A stretch of 11,392 nt of DNA from an uncultured Clostridia bacterium (lineage in GTDB: Bacteria > Bacillota > Clostridia > Oscillospirales > Acutalibacteraceae). A model generated the notes under the pieces. The model saw nothing but the letters and a program-made list of their open reading frames with translations, had not been told where the DNA came from and ran no database searches. Location: positions 1-11,392 of the forward strand of contig CAMHOI010000018.1 in the NCBI GenBank assembly GCA_946186725.1, given 5' to 3'. A program made the position numbers and the translations under genes. Shown here piece by piece: positions 1 through 6,800 of the stretch (position 1 is its first letter; every line of letters starts with the position of its first letter).

Positions 1-133
1 CGAACCCGGCTATTACGATTTCGTCTTCACTTACGAGGGAAAAGCCATCGCCACCCTGCTGACCCGCTTCTATGCCGAAAATGAGCTCACCGTCAAATCC
101 GACGTCGAGCTGGAAGCGCTGATGCACGAATGA
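1..133 (+). CDS. 3' end of an unidentified protein gene
   Basis: An open frame enters from the left edge, read from base 2, and ends at the TGA at 131-133. It gives the last 43 residues of a protein, starting EPGYYDFVF and ending EALMHE. The piece is acidic and soluble, with no membrane segment or recognisable motif. Its stop overlaps the start of the next gene in an ATGA arrangement, so the two are probably translationally coupled and act together. I do not recognise the family, and too little is present to assign a function. Confidence 0.6.
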   Translation, partial: EPGYYDFVFTYEGKAIATLLTRFYAENELTVKSDVELEALMHE

Positions 134-627
134 GCGAAGCCGTGTTTGAAGAACGCTTTATCAAGCTGGTCGAAGACAACGACGGCTTTGAGTATGCTCA
201 GGCGTACCGGAACGACGTGGACCTGATCCTCGGCGGCAAAGGCGATACCTATTGGTACGTCGTGATGAAAAAAGGCAAGGTCGCGGAGTCGTATGTCGGA
301 AAATGCAGCGGCGGCGTCTGGGAAGACGTTTACGTGAAGGGCAGCGGCGCCGCGAAAAAGACGAAACCGATGCCCGCCGGCGGCACGATCCGAAAAATCG
401 CCGAAAAAGCGTATCTCTGCCAGAACGAAACGTGGGTCACGCGGCGCACGCCCAAACCCATAGAGGATTCCCATCCCCGTTACCATTATGTGTACGGCTT
501 CGGGGACAAGGGGCTCGACGTGTCGGTGCCGTACGGCGTGACCATCGCCTATAACGACCTCAAGGACGCGGACGCCGGCTTCCATCTGCGGTATCTGTAC
601 ACCGGCGCCGACGTGGAGATGCCGTGA
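130..627 (+). CDS. Hypothetical protein, 165 aa
   Basis: The start ATG overlaps the stop of the upstream gene (ATGA at 130-133). No strong ribosome binding site is visible, which fits translational coupling. The product is a soluble protein of 165 residues, rich in charged and aromatic residues, with no signal peptide, membrane segment or catalytic motif that I can name. It has a lysine-rich middle (about residues 70-80, AAKKTKP) and an aromatic C-terminal half (HPRYHYVYGF, FHLRYLY), as in a small beta-rich domain. It is the last gene of its operon, followed within 25 bases by a terminator. The opposite strand is also open across much of this interval, but the coupled start and the terminator position favour this strand. 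The function is unknown. Confidence 0.7.
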   Translation: MSEAVFEERFIKLVEDNDGFEYAQAYRNDVDLILGGKGDTYWYVVMKKGKVAESYVGKCSGGVWEDVYVKGSGAAKKTKPMPAGGTIRKIAEKAYLCQNETWVTRRTPKPIEDSHPRYHYVYGFGDKGLDVSVPYGVTIAYNDLKDADAGFHLRYLYTGADVEMP

Positions 628-650
628 CCCCGACCCGCTCATCCCGCAAA

Positions 651-684
651 AAGACCGCCAAGGGAAACCTTGGCGGTCTTTTTT
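651..684. terminator. Bidirectional intrinsic terminator between convergent genes
   Basis: A perfect 13-base-pair stem (651-663 with 668-680) closes a GAAA tetraloop. It is followed by a T run to 684 on the plus strand and preceded by an A run at 648-652, which is a T run for the minus strand. It lies between the convergent ends of the hypothetical gene (stop at 627) and the PTS permease gene (stop at 692), and can serve both. Confidence 0.92.
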
Positions 685-691
685 GGCAGGA

Positions 692-1747
692 TCAGATGTC
701 CAGCTTCATGTCGCCGGGCTTGACCCAGCCGAGCTTGCGCAGGGGCCAGTCGATCAGCAGACTCAGCGCGGCGGGCAGGACGACGGCGATCATCGCCAGC
801 CCCAGCCAGTCGAACCAGCCGGCGGCGTAGCCCTTCTCGATCCAGCCCGTCCAGACTCCGATGGGGCCGCACAGCCCGCAGGTGCCCATGCCCGAGTTGA
901 TGGCCGCGCCGTTCATCTCCAGGTGGAACACGCAGGTCGCGATGGGCCCCGTGATGGCGGAGGCAAGGGTGGGCGCGATCCAGATGCGGGGATTTTTGAC
1001 GATGTTGCCCATCTGGAGCATACTGGTGCCCAGACCCTGGGAGACCAGCCCGCCCCAGCGGTTTTCGCGGAAGCTGATGACGGCGAAGCCGATCATCTGG
1101 GCGCAGCAGCCCGCGACCGCGGCGCCGCCCGCCAGACCCGTCAGGCCGAGCGTGGCGCAGATGGCGGCCGAGGAGATGGGCAGCGTCAGCGCCAGACCGA
1201 CGATGACCGACACGAGGATGCCCATGAAGAAGGGCTGCTGCTCGGTGGCCCACATGACGGCGCTGCCGACGGCGCTCGCCGCCACGCCGATGGGGGGCGC
1301 GATCAGCTTGGCCAGCGCGACGCCGACCAGGATGGTCACCGCGGGGGTGACGAGGATGTCGACCTTGGTTTCCTTGCTGACCAGCTTGCCGCACTCGGCG
1401 GCGACGATGGCGATGACGAGAACGGCCAGCGGCCCGCCCGCGCCGCCCTCGGCGTTGGCAGCCCAGCCGACAGCCGCGAGCGAGAAGAGCACCAGCGGGG
1501 GCGCCTTCAGCGCGCGGCCGATGGCGATGGCCATCGCCGGGCCGGCGACGGCCATGGCGTAGGTGCCGATGTCGGTCAGAAAGGAGACGTTGAACTGGGT
1601 GCCCAGCGTCTTGATGATGGTGCCGATCAGCAGGGAGCAGAAGAGCCCCTGCGCCATGGCGCCGAGAGCGTCGATGCCGTACCGCTTGGCGGAGAACTCG
1701 ATGTCCTTGCGCTTGAGAAAGGCCTTGAAGGAAGCCAAACCGATCAC
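692..1747 (-). CDS. PTS sugar transporter subunit IIC (EIIC_2 type), orphan permease
   Basis: A 351-residue, very hydrophobic protein with about eight to ten predicted membrane segments, rich in Gly and Ala. It resembles the PTS_EIIC_2 family (PF13303-type) of phosphotransferase-system permeases, which carry a sugar across the membrane while it is phosphorylated by EIIB. Characteristic stretches are KRYGIDALGAMAQGLF near residue 22 and the Cys-rich GMGTCGLCGPIGVWTGW near the C-terminus. The start is a GTG at 1747 with AGGAAA just upstream (short spacing). No other in-frame start fits better. There is no EIIA or EIIB gene beside it, so the partners must be encoded elsewhere, as is common for this family. 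A sigma-A promoter sits upstream and the gene ends at a shared terminator. Sugar specificity cannot be told from the sequence. Confidence 0.88.
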   Translation of the reverse strand: MIGLASFKAFLKRKDIEFSAKRYGIDALGAMAQGLFCSLLIGTIIKTLGTQFNVSFLTDIGTYAMAVAGPAMAIAIGRALKAPPLVLFSLAAVGWAANAEGGAGGPLAVLVIAIVAAECGKLVSKETKVDILVTPAVTILVGVALAKLIAPPIGVAASAVGSAVMWATEQQPFFMGILVSVIVGLALTLPISSAAICATLGLTGLAGGAAVAGCCAQMIGFAVISFRENRWGGLVSQGLGTSMLQMGNIVKNPRIWIAPTLASAITGPIATCVFHLEMNGAAINSGMGTCGLCGPIGVWTGWIEKGYAAGWFDWLGLAMIAVVLPAALSLLIDWPLRKLGWVKPGDMKLDI

Positions 1748-1767
1748 CGCTTTCCTGAATTTGCTTT

Positions 1768-1796
1768 ATTCTACCATATTGCGCGCGCGCTTACAA
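1768..1796 (-). promoter_or_regulatory. Sigma-A promoter of the PTS IIC gene
   Basis: On the minus strand TTGTAA (1791-1796) and TAGAAT (1768-1773) are separated by exactly 17 bases. The -10 box lies about 20 bases upstream of the GTG start. The spacer includes an alternating GC run. This is divergent from the thiT unit. Confidence 0.65.
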
Positions 1797-1889
1797 TTTC
1801 CGAACTGCACAAAAAACGTCCCCCCGCGGCGGTTTCCCTTAACAAATTGACAAAAGCGGGGCGGGGGACTTGACAAATGGGCACAAATC

Positions 1890-1983
1890 GCATCAGGGGT
1901 GTCGGTAGATCCGGCTGAGATCGCGCGTAGTGCCGCGCGGGACCCTTTGACCTGATTCGGATCATGCCGACGGAGGGAAATGC
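1890..1983 (+). ncRNA. TPP riboswitch (THI element) aptamer
   Basis: The conserved core elements are present in order: GGGGTG at 1896-1901, GGCTGAGA at about 1913-1920, ACCCTTTGACCTGAT from about 1932, and ATGCCGACGGAGGGA at 1964-1978. P1 closes as GCAT (1890-1893) with ATGC (1980-1983). TPP riboswitches bind thiamine pyrophosphate and shut down thiamine biosynthesis or uptake genes. The aptamer is followed by a terminator hairpin and then by thiT, so thiamine sufficiency should stop transcription before the transporter gene. Confidence 0.96.
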
Positions 1984-1994
1984 AACCGCTTTTC

Positions 1995-2022
1995 ACGCCA
2001 TCGGGAGACCGGTGGCGTTTTT
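1995..2022 (+). terminator. Riboswitch-controlled intrinsic terminator before thiT
   Basis: A 10-base-pair stem (1995-2004 with 2009-2018, including one T-G pair) closes a GAGA tetraloop and runs into a T tract at 2018-2022. The 5' arm CCATCGG (1998-2004) can pair at 6 of 7 positions with CCGACGG (1967-1973) inside the aptamer. That is a plausible antiterminator used when TPP is absent. The hairpin is seen directly; the switching mechanism is inferred. Confidence 0.85.
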
Positions 2023-2057
2023 CGTTGGGATGCGACAAAAGAAAAGGAGTGTTCACT

Positions 2058-2630
2058 ATGTCCGAAACCAAATCCCGCTTCCATTGGATCCGCTGGCTCG
2101 CCTTCAGCGCCGTGATGGTCGCCCTGTCCACCGCCCTGAGCTACGTCAAGGTCTGGCAGATGCCCATGGGCGGCTCCGTCACCCTGCTGTCCATGGTGCC
2201 CATCTGCGCCGTCGGCTTGATGTACGGGCCGCTCAAGGCCCTGCCCGCCTGCTTCGTTTACAGCGTCATCCAGATGATGCAGGGCGGCGCCTTCGGCTGG
2301 GGCCTGACGCCCGGCGTGCTCATCGTCTGCCTGCTCTTCGACTACATCGTGCCCTTCACCGGCATGGCGCTCTCCGGCCTGTGCTATAACAAGAAGGCGC
2401 CCCTGCCGCTGGTGGGCGTCGTCGCGGCGTTGGTCTTCCGTTTCGCCTGCCACTTCATCACCGGCGTGACCATCTGGGGCGATTTCGAGCTTCTCAAGGC
2501 GAGCACCTGGTCCTACTCCCTGCTGTATAACGGCACCTATATGCTCCCCGAGCTGCTCTTTACGCTGGGCGCCTTCGCCTTGCTGTTCTACACCAACGTC
2601 TTCGACCGGATGCGCCGCATCCTCAACTGA
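2058..2630 (+). CDS. thiT: ThiT, thiamine-binding S component of an ECF transporter
   Basis: A 190-residue membrane protein with about six membrane segments, of the ThiT (YuaJ) family. ThiT binds thiamine at the outer face and works with the shared ECF energising module (EcfA, EcfA', EcfT), which is not in this window. The loop GGSVTLLSMVPI after the first membrane segment is typical of the family. H132 and W140 (in HFITGVTIW), Y153 and N158 have the same mutual spacing as the thiamine-binding His125, Trp133, Tyr146 and Asn151 of the Lactococcus lactis protein. An Asp-Tyr pair (D95-Y96) stands where that protein has Glu84-Tyr85. The ATG at 2058 has AAGGAG at 2044-2049 with 8-base spacing. The upstream TPP riboswitch confirms the substrate. 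Confidence 0.95.
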   Translation: MSETKSRFHWIRWLAFSAVMVALSTALSYVKVWQMPMGGSVTLLSMVPICAVGLMYGPLKALPACFVYSVIQMMQGGAFGWGLTPGVLIVCLLFDYIVPFTGMALSGLCYNKKAPLPLVGVVAALVFRFACHFITGVTIWGDFELLKASTWSYSLLYNGTYMLPELLFTLGAFALLFYTNVFDRMRRILN

Positions 2631-2645
2631 AGCGACGGAAAGAGA

Positions 2646-2690
2646 TCGGCATAGTTTGGTACGGATGACCGGACTATGCCGGTTTTCTTT
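2646..2690 (+). terminator. Intrinsic terminator after thiT
   Basis: A stem pairs 2646-2659 with 2669-2682. Its core is CGGCATAGT with ACTATGCCG, extended inward by two G-U pairs and two G-C pairs. The T-rich tail TTTTCTTTT starts at 2683. It lies 16 bases after the thiT stop and separates thiT from the next promoter. Confidence 0.88.
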
Positions 2691-2748
2691 TGCCCGGGTC
2701 CGCGCAGTGCACGGATCTGTCAAAAAACACGCGCCCGTGAAAAAACAC

Positions 2749-2777
2749 TTGCATTATAAGTAAAGGTGTGTTATGAT
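2749..2777 (+). promoter_or_regulatory. Sigma-A promoter of the c-di-GMP-controlled surface operon
   Basis: TTGCAT (2749-2754) and TATGAT (2772-2777) are 17 bases apart in a locally AT-rich stretch. Transcription would begin near 2784. That places a small leader hairpin (TTGTGG 2802-2807 with CCACAA 2816-2821) and then the riboswitch aptamer in the 5' untranslated region. Confidence 0.8.
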
Positions 2778-2830
2778 ACACATGATGTAATAGATGATCC
2801 ATTGTGGCGTGTTTTCCACAACTGAACATT

Positions 2831-2892
2831 CGGCAAAGCCGGAGCGATCCGGCGGCGCAAAGCTATAGGGACTCCCCGAGTCAGCCAGTTGC
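2831..2892 (+). ncRNA. Cyclic di-GMP-I (GEMM-I) riboswitch aptamer
   Basis: All hallmarks of the class I c-di-GMP aptamer are visible. GGCAA starts at 2832. A 6-bp hairpin (2838-2843 with 2848-2853) is capped by a GNRA loop, GCGA (2844-2847). GCGCAAAGC follows at 2855-2863, then the TATAGGG receptor strand and a second hairpin GACTC/GAGTC (2870-2874, 2878-2882). The 3' strand AGCCAGTTGC ends at 2892. By comparison with the Vc2 aptamer, G2833, A2860 and C2892 correspond to the ligand-contacting G20, A47 and C92. P1 pairs 2834-2836 with 2889-2891. The 3' strand also forms the 5' arm of the terminator just downstream, so the two structures exclude each other. Confidence 0.92.
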
Positions 2893-2915
2893 AAGCAAGC
2901 AACCGGCTGTTTTTT
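2882..2915 (+). terminator. Riboswitch terminator overlapping the c-di-GMP aptamer
   Basis: The stem is 2882-2892 paired with 2899-2909, with one A-C mismatch and a 6-base loop, followed by six T residues (2910-2915). The 5' arm is the 3' strand of the aptamer, including the base equivalent to the ligand-contacting C92. Ligand binding should therefore disrupt this hairpin and let transcription continue into the surface-protein genes. The overlap is seen in the sequence; the ON polarity is inferred. Confidence 0.88.
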
Positions 2916-2946
2916 ATCGGCGAAAAGCCGGGGAAAGGTGACCACT

Positions 2947-3858
2947 GTGCCGAAGTACTTCACAAAACAGCAGAATATCCGGTTTGCCGCGGGGCTCACG
3001 ACGCTGATCCTCCTCGGCTTATTCGTGTTGTTTGTGTTGATGATCTATCTGAACGCCGCCTTCGGCTGGTTTTCGATGAACAACAACGTCGACGGCGACG
3101 TCACGACGGTGCAGCCGGCCGTCACCATTGACCCCAACCTTCACGCATGGCGCTTCGACCTTTCTCCCGACAACGGCGCCACCCTGGTGGAAACGGGCGA
3201 GGATTTCAGCAAGGACGGCGTCTGGGTGGACGCGCTCGACACGGCGACCGCCGACGATGTGAACGATCTCGTTTCGGTCGAGATCAGCCCGGACAACGAT
3301 CCCGTGAACACCGAGCGGTTCAAGTTCATTTCGCTCCACCTGGGCACGGTTGACAACCTGCTCGATTTGTCGGACGACAACTGCTTCTACATCCGGCTGG
3401 ACATGACCGCGGACGTCATCGGCAACCGCGGCGCATCGGTCAGCGCCCGGTATGACGTTACCGACATGGAGTTCTACTCCAGCGAAGGCGATCTTATTGA
3501 CCACGCGGATCTCGGCGAGGCGTACGAGCGCCTGCGCGGCCTGGTCGACCTGGACTGCGCCGTCAGCGCGACCGCCTACGATATGACGACCGCCGCGGGC
3601 GCGACCGCTGTGAAGGCGCTCTTCGCCACCCAGGCCGGGGCGGGGCAGACCGTCACGCCGGAGACCGACTGCATCGTGATCCCGCGCGGCGCCGACGGCG
3701 CGCCGGTGTACGAGCCGGAAGACGATGCGCCCTATTACCTCTACCTGCGCATGCGTCCCGACCTTGAGACCTGCTTCGACGCCACCCACGACATCAGCCA
3801 TTACATGCCCTGCCAGATCCTCTTCGATATGGAGATCGAGATCGGCTTTACCCGATAA
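2947..3858 (+). CDS. Envelope protein with SipW/TasA-like GWFS signal-anchor, 303 aa
   Basis: The first gene behind the c-di-GMP riboswitch. I place the start at GTG 2947, because AAAGGTGA (2934-2941) is a good ribosome binding site for it. An in-frame GTG at 2938 would add three residues but lies inside that site. After a short basic N-terminus (KYFTKQQNIRF) comes a hydrophobic segment at about residues 14-35. It ends in AAFGWFSMNNNVDGD, which resembles the signal region of SipW-processed and related clostridial surface proteins (AWFSxNxxV). The remaining ~260 residues are acidic and probably beta-rich, with five cysteines, no LPXTG motif and no C-terminal membrane segment. It is followed after 39 bases by the giant surface gene. 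It may be a minor or anchoring subunit of the same structure. I do not recognise the ectodomain. Confidence 0.85.
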   Translation: MPKYFTKQQNIRFAAGLTTLILLGLFVLFVLMIYLNAAFGWFSMNNNVDGDVTTVQPAVTIDPNLHAWRFDLSPDNGATLVETGEDFSKDGVWVDALDTATADDVNDLVSVEISPDNDPVNTERFKFISLHLGTVDNLLDLSDDNCFYIRLDMTADVIGNRGASVSARYDVTDMEFYSSEGDLIDHADLGEAYERLRGLVDLDCAVSATAYDMTTAAGATAVKALFATQAGAGQTVTPETDCIVIPRGADGAPVYEPEDDAPYYLYLRMRPDLETCFDATHDISHYMPCQILFDMEIEIGFTR

Positions 3859-3897
3859 TCCCGTCCGTAAGAAACCCACCGCGAAAGGCAGATCATC

Positions 3898-6800
3898 ATG
3901 ACGAAAAGAGCCAAGCGTTCGCTCCTGTGCACGTTTATACTGCTCTTGGTAACCCTGGTCATTTCGGCCACGGGGGTTTTTGCGTGGCTCTCCAATATGC
4001 TCCGCATACACACCTCGGACAGCGAGACCGATTCCAACATCGGTATGCGCATCAACCTGCTGTTCGACCGGCTCAATCCCGCGACCTTCGCGCGGGGAGA
4101 GACCATCACCTTCCCCGACGGCACGACCGCGACCTTCGATCCGGACGCCGACTGGGGCACCGAGGAGAACCCCTACATCATTTCTCTGCCCCGCCACATG
4201 ATCAACCTTTACGCGCTGCAGGAGGCGGGCTACTTCTACGACCGCTACATCTCCAAGAACTACGAGAACGGCGAGTACATCGAGGATTCCAACGTCAAGC
4301 CGTACTTCCTGGTCTGCGAGACTGACGGCACGCCCGCCTGCGTCGACGGCACCAGGAACGGCCAGAGCATCGTCATCCACCCCGTCGGCAACGACGAATA
4401 CCCCTTCATCGGCTGCGTGGGCGGTGCGCAGGTCAAGCTCGACGAGAACGAGCAGCCCACCACCACGACCGCGCCCAACGGCAAGACGAGCATCTCCTCG
4501 ATCATCGCCAACTTTACCGTCGAAGCCGACGAGGACACGCCTGACATCGGCCTCTTCGGCAAGATCGGCTACCTCGGCGAAGAGCCGGAGAACGCAACCG
4601 AAGGGCAGACCTTCAACGGCGCTGTTTCCGGCGTCAGCGACCTGCTGCTTTATGACGTCAAGATCGTCTCAACGGCCACCACGGACGGCGCGCGCGACGG
4701 CGACCATCTCTGGGAGAGCGACGCGTCGAGCAACGTCCGCTACGAGGAGGATCACCACGTCGGCATCCTTGCGGGTCACATCGAGTACGCTTCCATCCGC
4801 AACATCAGCGTCTACTACAGCTCCGCCGACGTGACCGCGATTGACGTCCATGCCGGCGAGAACGCGAATTACCTGTCCGACTCCGGCATCATCGGCCTGG
4901 TCTACAATCTCAACCCCGAGACCAGCGGCAACGCCATCGGCTGCGCCACCGGCACCACCATCGCCGGCTCTGCCAAGGGTGCGGGCAACGAGTGGGGCGC
5001 CAGCATCGACATGCTGACGATGTACAACAACCTCCTCGACATTCAGAACAACCATTCTTCTTCCGCCTACAACACCACCAAAACGATCATCGTCAACGAG
5101 AACATTCTGATCGGCGGGGAGCCGCAGGTCACCGAGACCACCACGACGGGCACGATGACGTCGCCCTTCACCGGCAACACCCAGACGTATGGGACTTATA
5201 CCGTGAAGAATTACACGAATGAGGCCCTCGGCTCGATCACCTTCTCCGACCGAAGCGGAACCAACCAGTACCTGTATTTACACGACAACAACAAGCTCAC
5301 CGACGTCGTCAAGGTCACCTATAAGACTGACACCGAGGCGGCCTTCTTCCTGTCGCAGAACGGCACCTATCTCAACACCAACGCCGCCGGCAGCGCCGTC
5401 ACCACCGCCGCCAACAACGGGCAGAATACGAAGTGGCGTCTCACCTCCGACGGCTATCTCCGTACCGAGATCCTGGGCGAGTGGTATTACCTCAACGTCG
5501 CGGGCGGCAGCCTTTCCGTCTCCAAAACGGCGTCCACGGCCTGGACGGTCAACGCCGACGGCACCGTGCGGTGCCCGGCCGGCTTCCTTCGCTATGACGG
5601 CAGCGGCTGGGGCTTGACGCCGATCGATACGTATTACTACATCACCGACGGCAGCCATTACCTCTCCGGCACCGCCAACGCCGTGACCAATGCGGCGTCC
5701 GCCGCCGCCTCCGTCAAATGGTCGCTGTCCAACCCGGGCGGAAACACCGCGATCTCCGCCTACATCGGCGGTGCGACCCGCTACCTGACCGTGACCGACG
5801 GCGCTCTTGCCATGGGCGGCAGCGCCTACACCTGGAACAAGGACGGCAACGTCTATTACACCACCATTCAGGGCATCCGTCACAACCTCGTCTACGACAA
5901 CGGATGGCGACTTGTACCCGCCTCCGGGCACAAGATCACCGACGGCAGCGGGCATTACCTCACCGCCACCGCCAACGCGGTCGGCAACGCCAGCCAGTCG
6001 GACGCGCTGGTCTGGCAGTTCTCCAACGAGAGCGGCAATACCCAGATCTCCGCCGTTGCGGAGGGGCAGACCCGCTATCTGACCGTGAGCAACGGCGCCC
6101 TTACCGTCAGCGGCACCGCCGCCACCTGGACGAGAGTGGGCGACTCCTTCTACATGACCGAAGGCGGCAAGGACTATTACCTGAACCATAACGGCAGCGA
6201 GTGGACGGTCAGCACGCTGTCCTACTTCACCATCAACGACGGCAGCGGCAACTACCTGCGCGTGACCGGCGCGAACGCCTTTGCCAACGGCAACGCGGTC
6301 AACGCGACCCACTTCTACTTCGCCAACGATGCCGGCGCCAACTCCAGCGGCAGGGCCTATTGCGTGGTGGGCGGCACGACCTACTATCTTTATAATAACA
6401 ACGGCACCCTCGCCACCACCACGACGCAGAACACCGGCACCCAGTGGCTCAACGACGGCAGCTCGCTCTACGTCACCTCGACCGCCAACAACGTCACCAC
6501 CACCTACGCGATCGAGTACGACGCCAACTGGCACATCAGGACGATCGCGCCCACCTACCGCATCACCGACGGCAACGGGAATTACATGACCGTTTCCGGC
6601 ACGACCATCGGCAGCACCACCGATCCGGATCAGGCGACCGCGTTTGAGTTCAGCACCGGCGGAGCGAACCCCGCCGGGACCATCCGCGTCCCCGGAACGA
6701 ACTACTACCTGCGCAACAACAACGGCACGCTTCAGGTCTCCACCACGTCCACCACCTGGACCAACAACGGCACCCGGCTCTATTACGACGATTGGTGGTC

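Noticed and set aside
683..1873. Plus-strand open frame (396 codons) across the PTS gene
   Set aside because: Its translation is Asp/Gly/Arg-rich nonsense, while the minus strand encodes a clear membrane permease with promoter and terminator.
3019..4380. Long minus-strand open frame (453 codons) antisense to the surface operon
   Set aside because: It is Arg/Val/Gly-rich, matches no family, crosses two well-supported plus-strand genes and their ribosome binding site, and is explained by the high GC third positions of the true genes.
5278..6534. Minus-strand open frame (418 codons) opposite the repeat array
   Set aside because: It mirrors the regular codon pattern of the repeats, with no start context or recognisable domain.
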